A stretch of 38,706 bases of DNA from the NCBI GenBank assembly GCA_947478405.1, contig CANJVX010000029.1:1-38706 (forward strand), read 5' to 3'. Shown in pieces: positions 1 through 8,222 of this stretch; the stretch's first letter is position 1, and every line of letters begins with the position of its first letter. This DNA is from Beijerinckiaceae bacterium. GTDB taxonomy: Bacteria > Pseudomonadota > Alphaproteobacteria > Rhizobiales > Beijerinckiaceae. The notes beneath the pieces were generated by a model that was not told where the DNA came from, did not search any database, and saw only the letters and a list, made by a program, of their open reading frames with translations. Both the position numbers and the translations under genes were made by a program.

Positions 1-101
1 TACAATCGTAAGTAAGATCATCATTAGAAAAGTAACTTCTAAGTTGTATTCTCCTCTTGTTTTTAAAAAAATCTTTTTGCCTTGCGGCGACAGGAGTTGT
101 C

Positions 102-1979
102 ATGAATCTGACCATTGCGCGCGCGCTCAATTCTTTCGGTCTAGCCGTTATTATCGGCTGTCTGGTCATTGCCACCGCAGCCACTTATTCGCTGCAGCAA
201 TTGCGCGTGGGTGGTTCCGCCTACAGTAATATGATTGCGGGTAAAGACCTTGTCGCCGACGTTTTGCCGCCCCCTCTTTATGTGATCGAAGCCTATCTCA
301 ACGCCACAATCATTGCGGATGAAAAACTGCCCCTCGAAGAATCAAAAGTGCGCTTTGCGCCGCTGAAGAAGGATTTCGAAGAGCGGCGCGCCTTCTGGGC
401 CAAGAGCGACCTGCCCTTCTATTTGAAGTCAGAGCTCGCGGCCTCTTCCGCAGCGGCAGAAAAATTCTGGAACCTGCTCGAAGAGAAATATCTGCCAGCG
501 GTTGCCAGTGGTGACACCAAGGTGGTCCATAAAATCGGAACGGAATTGTCCGCGCTCTATACAGAACATCGCCGCGCGGTGGATGTACTAGTGGTCGACG
601 CCAATAAATTCCTCGCCAATGCAGAAGCAGAAGCCCAAGACGCGGGAAGCGCCTGGCAGACTGTCTTGCTGGGCACAGCAGGCCTCGTTCTTCTGTGCGT
701 CTGCTTCGGCGTCTATATGATCCGCAAGAAAGTCGTGCAGCCTTTGCTTGCTATCGCCGATTACATGACACGCTTGTCCAAAGGCACCTATGAAGAGGAA
801 GTCCCCTTTGTCGGCCGCCATGACGAAATCGGTGAAATGGCCCATGCTGTTTCCGTCTTCCGCGTTTCCGCCATCGAACGCCAGCAGGCGCGCGACCGCG
901 AAGAGCAGAGCCGCAGCGAAGCCGAGGCCATGCGCCAGCAGCAAGAAGCGGTGGAGCGAGAAGACGATTTGAAGCGCCAGCGCGTTGTCGAGGCGCTCGC
1001 TATGGGGCTGGAACATATTGCCCGCGGCGATCTCGCCTTCCGCCTCGAAGAACCGCTCGCAGAAGAATATGAAAAGCTGCGCAAGGATTTCAACGCCGCC
1101 ATCGGCTCCCTTGCTGGCACATTGAAGTCGATCTCGGTGGCTACCGAATCCGTCCATAGCGGCGCGCGCGACATCACCACTGCAGCTGATGATCTGGCGC
1201 GGCGGACGGAACAGCAGGCGGCAGCACTTGAGCAAACTTCCGCCGCGCTCAACGGCATTGTCGATGCTGTCCGCCGCACGTCGGAAATGTCGGAAAAAGC
1301 ACGCAATGCGGTCACCGCTGCCAAGACCGAAGCGGATGGATCGGATTCGATTGTGCGCGATGCCATCACCGCCATGGATACGATCGAACAATCCTCGCGC
1401 CAGATTGGTGAGATCATCACCATGATCGATGAAATCGCCTTCCAGACGAATCTCCTCGCGCTGAATGCTGGCGTCGAGGCGGCACGCGCTGGCGATGCGG
1501 GACGCGGCTTTGCCATTGTCGCCCAAGAAGTGCGCGGCCTTGCTCAGCGCTCGACCGAGGCAGCCAAAGCCATCAAGGGCCTTATCTCAACCTCTTCCGC
1601 CCAGATCGCATCCGGTGTTGGCCTCGTGCGTCACACGGGTGAAGCATTCACCTCGATCGGCCAGCACGTGGTGCGCGTCACCGAGCTCGTCGAAGCCATT
1701 GCCACTTCGGCGCATGATCAATCTGTGAGCCTTCGCGAAGTGAACGTGGCCGTCGGCCAGATGGACCAGAACACGCAGCAAAATGCAGCCATGGTCGATG
1801 AGACCACCAGTGCCAGCCATGCGCTTACCGACAAGGCTCATGATCTGGAAATGCTGGTCGGCAAATTCACGCTGGAGGGCATGCGTGGTGCCATCGGCCT
1901 CGCAAGGCCTGATTCGGCACCCAACAATCCGCCGGTGCGCAGCTTCACCAAACGCATTGCTGCAGCCTTCGGCCGCTGA
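102..1979 (+). CDS. Methyl-accepting chemotaxis protein (transmembrane chemoreceptor)
   Basis: Inner-membrane chemoreceptor that would pass ligand signals to CheA/CheW. I start it at the ATG at 102, which has CAGGAG at 91-96 just upstream. An in-frame ATG at 57 lacks such a site and would put extra residues before the first membrane helix. Of 625 residues, about 9-31 form TM1, 32-187 the periplasmic sensor region and 188-206 TM2. HAMP follows (about 207-260, with DEIGEM), then a second HAMP-like stretch near 295-335, then the signalling domain. The hairpin-tip signature DEIAFQTNLLALN lies near 443-455 and is followed by VEAARAGDAGRGFA. The C terminus lacks an NWETF-type CheR tether. No che genes are in view, so this is an orphan receptor with unknown ligand. 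The family call is very safe. Confidence 0.95.
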   Translation: MNLTIARALNSFGLAVIIGCLVIATAATYSLQQLRVGGSAYSNMIAGKDLVADVLPPPLYVIEAYLNATIIADEKLPLEESKVRFAPLKKDFEERRAFWAKSDLPFYLKSELAASSAAAEKFWNLLEEKYLPAVASGDTKVVHKIGTELSALYTEHRRAVDVLVVDANKFLANAEAEAQDAGSAWQTVLLGTAGLVLLCVCFGVYMIRKKVVQPLLAIADYMTRLSKGTYEEEVPFVGRHDEIGEMAHAVSVFRVSAIERQQARDREEQSRSEAEAMRQQQEAVEREDDLKRQRVVEALAMGLEHIARGDLAFRLEEPLAEEYEKLRKDFNAAIGSLAGTLKSISVATESVHSGARDITTAADDLARRTEQQAAALEQTSAALNGIVDAVRRTSEMSEKARNAVTAAKTEADGSDSIVRDAITAMDTIEQSSRQIGEIITMIDEIAFQTNLLALNAGVEAARAGDAGRGFAIVAQEVRGLAQRSTEAAKAIKGLISTSSAQIASGVGLVRHTGEAFTSIGQHVVRVTELVEAIATSAHDQSVSLREVNVAVGQMDQNTQQNAAMVDETTSASHALTDKAHDLEMLVGKFTLEGMRGAIGLARPDSAPNNPPVRSFTKRIAAAFGR

Positions 1980-1986
1980 GTAAACC

Positions 1987-2016
1987 ACACGGCAGCGCCC
2001 ACCAGCGCTGCCGTGT
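1987..2016 (+). terminator. Strong hairpin just downstream of the chemoreceptor gene
   Basis: A perfect 12-bp stem (ACACGGCAGCGC with GCGCTGCCGTGT) and a 6-nt loop begin 7 nt after the chemoreceptor stop codon. There is no clear U-tract, so it could act as a weak terminator or protect the mRNA 3' end. Confidence 0.6.
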
Positions 2017-2154
2017 CAGCCAGGTTTCCAGGCCCGCAAAAGATTTCACGGAAATCGAGGTCGGCTGACATCGCCGCTTAACCCAACGTTAGAGAAATGC
2101 AGCGCATTTTCCGGTTCCGGGAAATCTGAGTTTTGCGTATTCCCGACTAATTCC

Positions 2155-2188
2155 AAGCCCCGCCGGATTGTATTCCGGCGGGGCTTTC
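2155..2188 (+). terminator. Intrinsic terminator-like hairpin in the 1980-2307 gap
   Basis: A 13-bp GC-rich perfect stem (AAGCCCCGCCGGA with its complement, loop TTGTAT at 2168-2173) is followed by TTTC and then a further T run. It lies in the 328-nt gap between the chemoreceptor and the first TctC-like gene. Apart from this and the hairpin at 1987-2016, the gap must hold the promoter of the gene at 2308; no convincing -35/-10 pair stood out. Confidence 0.7.
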
Positions 2189-2307
2189 GACTTTTGGGGC
2201 ATAGGTCAGTTGCGCCCGGAGCAGAAATTCCCGATAAATCAGATCATCTGCTTGAGAAGCGCGCCAAATGCGCCAGCGGATGAATATGGAAAGGGAGCGT
2301 CCGGGAC

Positions 2308-3351
2308 ATGATCCAGAAGAATATCCTGAAGCACGGCATAGCTGCAGCATTTGCAGGCCTCGCCCTCGCCTGCGCCCCAGTCGCCAAGGCCGCTGATTTC
2401 TATTCTGGCAAGCAGATCGTCTTTCTGATTGGCGGCGATGCAGGTGGCGGCTACGATCTTTATGCACGCGCCCTGTCGCGCCACATGAACCGCTTCATCC
2501 CCGGAAACCCGACCTTCGTGCCGCGCAACCAGCCTGGTGCAGGCTCTGGCACGGCTGCCGCCTATATTGCCTCCGTCGCACCGAAAGATGGCCTGATGAT
2601 CGGCGCGGTGTTCCCCGGTGTCATCATCGGTCCCCTGCTGGAAGAAAAGCAACAGGGCCTCTTCGATCCAACCAAGTTCATCTATCTGGGTAGCGCCGAT
2701 TCAGGCACACGCGTGTGCATCACTTTTGAAACATCAAAGATCAAAACCTTCGAGCAGGCCCAGACCAACAAGGTCATCATCGGCGCAAGTGCGGCCGGTG
2801 GCTCTACACGCGACTATGCCTATCTGCATCAGAATGCGGCCGGCGGAAACTTCAACGTCGTGTCGGGCTATAAGGGCACAGTCGATATTTTCCTGGCGAT
2901 GGAACGCGGCGAAGTTGACGGCATGTGCGGCCTCGACTGGTCGAGCCTGAAGTCGCAGCGCCCGAGCTGGGTGGCGGAGAAGAAGATCAACATTCTCGTT
3001 CAGAACGGCCTCGAATCCGAAGCCGAGCTCGACAAAATGGGCGTTCCGACGATCTGGAAATTCATCAAATCCGACGAAAACAAGCGCGCCGTTGAAATGG
3101 TCTTCAGCCAGCAGATCTTCGGCCGTCCTTATATTGCGCCGCCGGGCACAAATATGGATCAGGTGAAAGTCCTGCGCGAGGCTTTCATGAAGATGGTGAA
3201 GGATTCTGAATTTCAGGCCGATACGGAAAAGAACCGTCTCGACGTCACACCCTCTTCAGGGGAGCGCGTGCAGAGTGTGGTTGAAAAGCTCTATGCCACG
3301 CCAAAGGAAACAATCAAGCGCGCGAAGGACATCATCTCGCCGCCTGCTTAA
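2308..3351 (+). CDS. TctC/Bug-family tripartite tricarboxylate transporter substrate-binding protein
   Basis: Periplasmic solute-binding protein of the tripartite tricarboxylate transporter family, which captures organic acids for TctAB-type membrane partners. The 347-residue product has a signal peptide (hydrophobic stretch 11-22, predicted cut after AKA at 26-28). The mature part begins with the family pattern: a first beta strand, a glycine-rich loop (GGDAGGGYDLYAR) and, further on, PGNPT then PGAGS. The start is an ATG with AAGGGAG about 10 nt upstream. No tctA/tctB permease genes flank it. A paralog lies at 5090-6106 on the opposite strand. Its stop codon overlaps the convergent hydratase-like gene by 4 nt (TTAA at 3348-3351). 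The ligand cannot be read from sequence. Confidence 0.88.
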   Translation: MIQKNILKHGIAAAFAGLALACAPVAKAADFYSGKQIVFLIGGDAGGGYDLYARALSRHMNRFIPGNPTFVPRNQPGAGSGTAAAYIASVAPKDGLMIGAVFPGVIIGPLLEEKQQGLFDPTKFIYLGSADSGTRVCITFETSKIKTFEQAQTNKVIIGASAAGGSTRDYAYLHQNAAGGNFNVVSGYKGTVDIFLAMERGEVDGMCGLDWSSLKSQRPSWVAEKKINILVQNGLESEAELDKMGVPTIWKFIKSDENKRAVEMVFSQQIFGRPYIAPPGTNMDQVKVLREAFMKMVKDSEFQADTEKNRLDVTPSSGERVQSVVEKLYATPKETIKRAKDIISPPA

Positions 3352-4091
3352 AATCCGATGCGCAGAGACACGCCTCCGATCCCGCCGAGTTCGCCTTTGA
3401 ATTCGGCGGGGCCATCTACTTTCAGCAATTTATTGAGCGAGCCGGTGGTCACATAGTGACCCGCTTTCAATCCCCCCAAATGATCGGGCTGCTGAGAGGC
3501 AAAAGCTGCGACAGCCAGCAAAGGCTCGCCATCATTGTGGCGCGCCTCATGGTCAGCGATGAGCGCGCCATCGCGCCAGATTTTCAGCCCCATACCGCCC
3601 CGCGCCACAGCGCGCACGTCACGGCGGCCCGATCCGGCCACAAATCCGGCATTGTTGAGATTATCAGCCAGCTTGGCCTCAAAAGGCGTTGCCTCAAAAT
3701 CGGCATAGCGGGTGCCCACCAGCTCAATGGCCACCAGAACTTCATCCGTCGCATCGAGAATACTCTCGACCGAATAGGTCGGCCCGCGCGGCAGATCGCG
3801 CGACAGGCGGATGGCCAGTTCGAGCTCGACAATCACCCATTCACCCGGCGAGAGCCTATAGAGGCCCCCATCGGGCCTCAGATCGCCAGAAAACAGCGGG
3901 CCGGCAATGGCGCGGCCTTCACCCTCAGGCGCAAAGCCGGCCTTCCAGCCCGACACACTCTGGCCTGTGAGCCGCGCGACCTCGGCCTGAACTCCATAGG
4001 CACCGGCATGGTCAGCGGGCCCCTCTAACGCCTGCCAAAGATGGAACTTGCGGGCGCGACGGGCGGAGGCAAGGTTTTCAGCTAGGCTCAC
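3348..4091 (-). CDS. 2-keto-4-pentenoate hydratase / fumarylacetoacetate hydrolase-family protein
   Basis: Probable hydratase (or decarboxylase) of the MhpD-like branch of the FAH superfamily, which acts on 2-oxo acids from meta-cleavage-type catabolism using a divalent metal. The 247 residues include GWKAG near 49-53 (the family lysine) and the metal-ligand pattern ELELA with Glu89 and Glu91; a third acidic ligand is probably in VAIELVG near 120. Translation starts at GTG (4091-4089) with GAGGA about 5 nt upstream. No other aromatic-degradation genes are nearby, so the substrate is unknown; the adjacent TctC-like binding protein would fit uptake and use of an organic acid, but this is inference. 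It converges on, and overlaps by 4 nt, the gene at 2308. Confidence 0.82.
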   Translation of the reverse strand: MSLAENLASARRARKFHLWQALEGPADHAGAYGVQAEVARLTGQSVSGWKAGFAPEGEGRAIAGPLFSGDLRPDGGLYRLSPGEWVIVELELAIRLSRDLPRGPTYSVESILDATDEVLVAIELVGTRYADFEATPFEAKLADNLNNAGFVAGSGRRDVRAVARGGMGLKIWRDGALIADHEARHNDGEPLLAVAAFASQQPDHLGGLKAGHYVTTGSLNKLLKVDGPAEFKGELGGIGGVSLRIGF

Positions 4092-4238
4092 TTTATCCTC
4101 AAGCGATCAGAATCAGGGGCTCGGACGGGGACAATAGACGTTTTCAGGTTGATCTCACTCGACAAATGGGGCATAGACCCGACACGAATTTCGGCAGCGC
4201 GGCTCGATCCCGCTGCACAACTGTTCTAAGGACGAGTC

Positions 4239-4364
4239 ATGAAGGTCCGTAACTCTCTGAAATCTCTGCGTGGTCGTCATCGCGACAACCAGATCGTGCG
4301 CCGTAAGGGCCGCGTCTACATCATCAATAAGACCCAGAAGCGCTTCAAGGCCCGCCAAGGCTAA
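4239..4364 (+). CDS. rpmJ: 50S ribosomal protein L36 (cysteine-free type)
   Basis: A 41-residue basic protein of the large ribosomal subunit. It begins [14 protein letters not shown] and ends [11 protein letters not shown], which match the family's first and last segments. It has none of the Cys/His zinc ligands of the classical form, so it is the zinc-independent (C-minus) type usual in alphaproteobacteria. The ATG at 4239 has AAGGACGAG upstream. It is monocistronic: a strong terminator follows at 4396-4418. Confidence 0.95.
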   Translation: MKVRNSLKSLRGRHRDNQIVRRKGRVYIINKTQKRFKARQG

Positions 4365-4395
4365 GCCTTTCATCTGACCGTTTGTTGACTGCAAG

Positions 4396-4418
4396 AACCC
4401 CGGCTCGCCGGGGTTTTT
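4396..4418 (+). terminator. Rho-independent terminator of rpmJ
   Basis: An AACCCCGG/CCGGGGTT stem with a 4-nt loop is followed by five T residues, about 30 nt after the rpmJ stop codon. It is a textbook intrinsic terminator. Confidence 0.9.
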
Positions 4419-4466
4419 GCATTTGGGGCCTTTGACGGGCCGGTGGGCGCGCCCTAATCTTCTCTC

Positions 4467-5093
4467 ATGCACGCTGGCTACAGTTTCCTTGCCCGACTGT
4501 CGGCAGCCGCTCTCATCTTGGGGGCGGCACACCTCGCGCATGCGCAAACCCCGCCCTTGAGCCCTCCCAAGGCGTCAGAGCCGGCCCCTGCCCCGGCCCA
4601 ACCTGCCGGGCGCCAGAAAATTCTCGACGAACTCTTTGACCGCCTCTCCAAGGCGCAGGACCAGGATGAAGCGCGCGGCCTTTCAGGTGCCATCGAGCGT
4701 ATTTGGTCGCGCTCGGGCTCAGACACGGCCGATTTGTTGATGGAGCGCGTGTCGACGCTGTTCCAGCAGAAAGATTTCAAAGTGGCGCGCGACATGCTCG
4801 ACCGCCTGATCGAAATTGAACCGCAATGGTCGGAGCCCTGGAGCCGCCGTGCCACGACACGTTTCCTTGAACGCGATTATACCAGCGCGATGGAAGATCT
4901 GGCCCATGTGCTGCATCTGGAGCCGCGCCATTTTATGGCATTGGTCGGTGTCGGCGCCATTCTTGAACGCGAGGAGAACAAGGCGCAGGCATTGCGCGTG
5001 TTCCGCCGTGCACTTGAAATCAATCCTCAGCTCAACGACATTCGCGAGAAAGTCGAGAAGCTGATCATCGAAGTTGAGGGACGCGAGATTTAA
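4467..5093 (+). CDS. Periplasmic tetratricopeptide-repeat protein
   Basis: A 208-residue protein with a signal peptide (hydrophobic about 8-24, cut after AHA before QTPP), then a Pro/Ala-rich linker and helical repeats. At least two TPR-like units are visible: one around ARDMLDRLIEIEPQWSEPW, with the following DYTSAMEDLAHVLHLEP helix pair, and one around ALRVFRRALEINPQ. TPR proteins act as protein-binding scaffolds; no partner can be named. It follows the rpmJ terminator, so it needs its own promoter in 4419-4466 or readthrough. Its TAA overlaps the convergent TctC-like gene by 4 nt (5090-5093). Confidence 0.8.
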   Translation: MHAGYSFLARLSAAALILGAAHLAHAQTPPLSPPKASEPAPAPAQPAGRQKILDELFDRLSKAQDQDEARGLSGAIERIWSRSGSDTADLLMERVSTLFQQKDFKVARDMLDRLIEIEPQWSEPWSRRATTRFLERDYTSAMEDLAHVLHLEPRHFMALVGVGAILEREENKAQALRVFRRALEINPQLNDIREKVEKLIIEVEGREI

Positions 5094-6106
5094 TCCGCGC
5101 CGACCGCTTTCTTCACTTTCGCAATAAACTCCGGCGAGGCATCGACAATGCGCTCGGTCAGGCGCTGTACATCAGCAGCATTGCGGTGGGTGATCGAGAG
5201 ATTGCGCTTTTGCGCCTCCTCAAGGAAAGCCTGATCCTTCATCATGGTTTCGAAAGCGACGCGCAAAGCAGCCACACGATCGGCCGGCACGCTTGGCCCC
5301 ACCGCCAGCGCGCGCGCATGCGGTGTTCCAGCTGCGAGGAATTCAGCGATTTCCTTGTTTTCGCCGCTCGATAATTCAATAAGTGTGGGCACATCTTTCA
5401 ATTCAGGCATGCGCGACAGCGTGAATTGTACGGGGATGGATATTTTTTTGTTGCGCAACCAATCAGCATTGCCGCCCGAAATATTTTCCCATGCAACGAC
5501 CCAGCCCGCGATTTCGCCGCGCTCCATGGCCATGTTCAATTCACCACCTGTCGGAAAACCGGAGATAACACGGAATTGTCCGCCCACTGCATCTTTCAAC
5601 AAAGACGCCCATTGATAGGAGAGATGGGAGCGCCCCATCGAACCCAGAACGACATTGCGATCCGACTTTAATTCACTCATCGATTGACCAGGAGACGTGT
5701 GCCAAATCGCCAGCATCTGGCTGATCTGATCATAAGCGCCAAGCCATTGGAATTTCTTCGACTGGAAACGCACGCCCTCGTTCTGCAGCTTCTCAATCAA
5801 AGGCAGAGCATGCGCGAGCAAGATCTTGCTGCCGTCCATCGGCGCATTGTTGAAAATGAAATTGCCCGCAATGGCCCCGCCTGCACCGGGCATATGCTCG
5901 ACAATGATATTGGGTTGGCCGGGAATGTGTTTGGCATAATGGGTCGCTATCAGGCGGCCATAAAGATCGTAAGAGCCGCCCGGTCCCGTGCCCATCACGA
6001 TGGACACGCTCTTGCCCTTGTAAAAGAACTCAGGCGTCTGCGCCCGAGCGACACTTACGAAGGCACCCATCAGCGCGACAAGCGCGCAAGTCAATCCAAG
6101 CCGCAT
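5090..6106 (-). CDS. Second TctC/Bug-family substrate-binding protein
   Basis: Periplasmic binding protein, paralogous to the product of 2308-3351. The reading frame could extend to 6172, but I start at the ATG at 6106: GGAGGAACAG sits directly before it, and this start gives a clean signal peptide (MRLGL, hydrophobic core, cut after ARA). The mature 338-residue precursor carries family landmarks: YKGKSVSIV, then GTGPGGSYDLYGRL, HIPGQPN and MPGAGG, and later AMERGEIAGW, which matches AMERGEVDGM in the paralog. No TctA/TctB permease is adjacent. The ligand is unknown. It lies downstream of a tRNA gene but is separated from it by a terminator. Confidence 0.88.
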   Translation of the reverse strand: MRLGLTCALVALMGAFVSVARAQTPEFFYKGKSVSIVMGTGPGGSYDLYGRLIATHYAKHIPGQPNIIVEHMPGAGGAIAGNFIFNNAPMDGSKILLAHALPLIEKLQNEGVRFQSKKFQWLGAYDQISQMLAIWHTSPGQSMSELKSDRNVVLGSMGRSHLSYQWASLLKDAVGGQFRVISGFPTGGELNMAMERGEIAGWVVAWENISGGNADWLRNKKISIPVQFTLSRMPELKDVPTLIELSSGENKEIAEFLAAGTPHARALAVGPSVPADRVAALRVAFETMMKDQAFLEEAQKRNLSITHRNAADVQRLTERIVDASPEFIAKVKKAVGAD

Positions 6107-6208
6107 CTGTTCCTCCATTTTGGCTGCGAAGTTAGCGGCATAGCGGGGCGGACGAAAGCTCTCGTCATTCACGGCCGTGTCAGAGACTGCAGCGCAGCTA
6201 CCAAAAGA

Positions 6209-6237
6209 AAAAGCCCCGGCACAAGGCCAGGGCTTTT
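6209..6237 (-). terminator. Terminator downstream of tRNA-Val
   Basis: Read on the minus strand, AAAAGCCCTGGC pairs with GCCGGGGCTTTT (12 pairs including one U-G) around a 5-nt loop, followed by UUUCUUUU. It begins 4 nt after the encoded CCA end of the tRNA. Confidence 0.85.
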
Positions 6238-6240
6238 AAT

Positions 6241-6315
6241 TGGTGGGCGCGACAGGGATTGAACCTGTGACCCCTACCATGTCAAGGTAGTGCTCTGCCG
6301 CTGAGCTACGCGCCC
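6241..6315 (-). tRNA. tRNA-Val (anticodon GAC)
   Basis: A 75-nt cloverleaf read on the minus strand. The acceptor stem GGGCGCG pairs with CGCGCCC. The anticodon stem CTACC/GGTAG encloses loop TTGACAT, so the anticodon is GAC, reading valine GUC/GUU. The T arm contains GGTTCAATCC. The discriminator is A and the 3' CCA is encoded (plus-strand TGG at 6241-6243). A terminator follows directly. There is no sign of an integrated element using this tRNA as an attachment site. Confidence 0.95.
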
Positions 6316-6415
6316 GTGGCAGAAACCCGCAAAGGTAGCTGCAAACGGAATGGGCGGGGTATAAAGGGCAAAGGCCCCCGGTGCAAGCGCTTGGGGGGCC
6401 CTTGGCACCCTTTTT

Positions 6416-6790
6416 TCAGGCTGCCAGCAGACGCTGCACTTCGTTGACGAGATCCTTCAGATGGAAGGGTTTCGACAGGATTTTTGCTTCGCGCGGCGCA
6501 TTATTGTCGGGGTTGAGGGCTACCGCCGCAAAACCGGTGATGAACATGACCTTGATATCAGGGTCGAGTTCAGTGGCACGGCGCGCGAGCTCAATGCCGT
6601 CCATTTCCGGCATCACAATGTCAGTCAGCAAAAGTTCAAACGGCTCTTCGCGCAGCCGATTATAGGCCGACAGACCATTGTCGAAAGAGGCCACGTCGTA
6701 ACCGGCATTTTGTAACGCCTTCACAAGGAAGCGACGCATGTCATTGTCGTCTTCGGCAAGAAGGATCTTGGTCGAGAGAGGAAGATTCAT
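6416..6790 (-). CDS. cpdR: CpdR-like single-domain response regulator
   Basis: A 124-residue stand-alone receiver. In alphaproteobacteria, CpdR in its unphosphorylated state brings ClpXP to the pole and primes proteolysis of cell-cycle regulators such as CtrA; phosphorylation through CckA-ChpT switches it off. The sequence shows the acidic pocket AEDDND (Asp14/15), the phosphoacceptor Asp57 in LLLTDIVMPEMDG, the Thr region MFITGFAAVAL and the conserved Lys in LSKPFHL. There is no output domain. I choose the ATG at 6790 (GAGG 6 nt upstream) over an upstream in-frame start that adds an unconserved leader. The order tRNA, cpdR, N-formylglutamate amidohydrolase, hisN matches what I recall of rhizobial genomes. 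Confidence 0.92.
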   Translation of the reverse strand: MNLPLSTKILLAEDDNDMRRFLVKALQNAGYDVASFDNGLSAYNRLREEPFELLLTDIVMPEMDGIELARRATELDPDIKVMFITGFAAVALNPDNNAPREAKILSKPFHLKDLVNEVQRLLAA

Positions 6791-6967
6791 ATGGGCCTCA
6801 CGCAAAACTCGTCTCCTCATAAGCACCCGCGAGAGTAAAGAAGGGGTGAAAACAAGTGGCATCTAGAAAAGTTTCTGGCTCTGACAGGCTCTCGAATGGA
6901 CATACCTGTGCCACCTTGGCACATTGGTTGCCTCTTGCCAGTCGAAGACAGGATCGCGGAGAGCCGA

Positions 6968-7921
6968 ATGAGCTTTTCATCAGCAGGTCAGGAAACAATC
7001 CCGGGGGAGCATATTGCGACCCTGGAGCCCGAACTCGCCCTGCCTTTCGAAACACTGGGGCCTGACAAACTCGAAACGCCGCTGGTTCTCTCCTCGCCTC
7101 ATTCAGGGAGCATCTATCCCGCGAGCTTTCTGGCGGCGTCGCGGCTTGATCCACGTGCCTTGCGCCGCTCGGAAGATGCGCATGTGGATGCGCTCTGGGC
7201 GCGCGCTGCCGCGGGCGGCGTGCCAATGTTGAAAGCACATTTCCCGCGCGCCTTTCTTGATCTCAACCGCGAGCCCTATGAACTTGATCCGCGCATGTTT
7301 GAGCGCCCCCTGCCGCAGTTCGCCAATACGCGTTCGCTGCGCGTGGCAGGAGGGCTTGGCACGATCCCGCGCAATGTCGGTGAGGGGCAGGAGATTTATG
7401 CAGGCAAGCTGCCCGTCGAAGAAGCGATGCGGCGCATCGATGGGCTCTACAAGCCCTGGCACCAGACCCTGCACGGCCTCTTGCGCCGGGCCCAGAGGCA
7501 ATTTGGACTAGCGGTGCTGATCGACTGCCATTCCATGCCCTCTTGGATTGGCGCCTATTCACAAAAGCCGGAGAGGATCGATGCGGATTTTGTGTTGGGT
7601 GACCGCTACGGGGCGGCCTGTGGCGGGCCTTTGGTTGATCTGGTTGAGCGCCATCTGCGCGCAGCCGGCTATCACGTCCAGCGCAACAAGCCCTATGCGG
7701 GCGGGTTCATCACCGAGCATTATGGCAATCCGGGCGCTGGCTTTCATGCGCTGCAAATCGAGATCAACCGCGCGCTCTATATGGATGAGCAAAGTCTGGA
7801 GCCCAAAGCAGCCTTCGGACCCCTCTCAGCCGACCTCGCCGATTTGACGCAAAGGCTGATGGCGCTCGCTGCCGATATGGCCCGAGAAAAGGGTCGGGGC
7901 GTTGGTCTGGCGGCTGAGTGA
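6968..7921 (+). CDS. N-formylglutamate amidohydrolase family protein
   Basis: Predicted zinc-dependent amidohydrolase of the HutG-like family, which in histidine breakdown splits N-formylglutamate into formate and glutamate. The 317-residue product shows SSPHSGSIYP near the N terminus, RSEDAHVD, DLNREPYELD, a DCHSMP motif, and GFITEHYG followed by ALQIEINRALYMDE. I use the ATG at 6968 with GGAGAG upstream; an earlier in-frame ATG at 6896 lacks a ribosome site and lies in the region divergent from cpdR. No other hut genes are present, so its real substrate may differ. It ends just before the MmgR-like sRNA, which is transcribed towards it. Confidence 0.88.
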   Translation: MSFSSAGQETIPGEHIATLEPELALPFETLGPDKLETPLVLSSPHSGSIYPASFLAASRLDPRALRRSEDAHVDALWARAAAGGVPMLKAHFPRAFLDLNREPYELDPRMFERPLPQFANTRSLRVAGGLGTIPRNVGEGQEIYAGKLPVEEAMRRIDGLYKPWHQTLHGLLRRAQRQFGLAVLIDCHSMPSWIGAYSQKPERIDADFVLGDRYGAACGGPLVDLVERHLRAAGYHVQRNKPYAGGFITEHYGNPGAGFHALQIEINRALYMDEQSLEPKAAFGPLSADLADLTQRLMALAADMAREKGRGVGLAAE

Positions 7922-7934
7922 AGGGTCTCGCTTG

Positions 7935-8025
7935 AAAAAAAGACGGCCGCCGGTTTGCACCAGCGGCCCAAGTCTAGGGAGGAAACGCCCAAGGAGGGCA
8001 TTGGCGACAGCATGGCCATCGCGTA
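7935..8025 (-). ncRNA. mmgR: MmgR / alpha-r8 family small RNA (Rfam 'suhB' motif)
   Basis: The gap between the amidohydrolase and hisN encodes an apparent trans-acting sRNA on the minus strand. The 3' end is a perfect-looking terminator: a 10-bp stem (GGCCGCTGGT/ACCGGCGGCC, one U-G) capped by GCAA, then GTC and seven U (7935-7968). Just upstream is TTTCCTCCCT (7976-7985), the signature of the alpha-r8 family whose founder MmgR controls polyhydroxybutyrate granules in Sinorhizobium. A GCCC/GGGC hairpin precedes it. A plausible promoter, TTGCTT (8059-8054) with 17 nt to TATGTT (8036-8031), puts the 5' end near 8025, giving about 90 nt; the founder is about 77 nt. Flanking by N-formylglutamate amidohydrolase and hisN/suhB is the known locus. 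The 5' end is uncertain. Confidence 0.85.
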
Positions 8026-8030
8026 AGAAC

Positions 8031-8059
8031 AACATATATGTGCACTGCACAAAAAGCAA
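8031..8059 (-). promoter_or_regulatory. Candidate sigma70 promoter of the MmgR-like sRNA
   Basis: TTGCTT and TATGTT are separated by 17 nt on the minus strand, with an embedded GTGCAGTGCAC dyad in the spacer. This is assigned by eye; alternative -10 registers (TATATG) overlap it. Confidence 0.45.
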
Positions 8060-8222
8060 GTGATACTGACCTATTTTTCGCGATCTGCGGCAGCCTGTTG
8101 CAGCTTACGTTACAAAGCTTTGAATTTTAAAGACCTTCTGGGGTCTGCCGGAATTGTGTCCGGGGGCCTCGCCTCACGCGGCCCTCTCCTGTATGTGTCG
8201 ACGACTTTCTCGGAGAGGCATT

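Noticed and set aside
588-1526. Long open frames antisense to the chemoreceptor gene
   Set aside because: No ribosome sites or family resemblance; they mirror the codon pattern of the real gene on the plus strand.
6241-6315. tRNA-Val as an integration site of a mobile element
   Set aside because: No integrase, no repeated tRNA 3' end and only conserved genes on both sides.
7777-8059. Small minus-strand proteins in the gap before hisN
   Set aside because: The interval is explained by the MmgR-like sRNA, whose terminator falls inside these frames.
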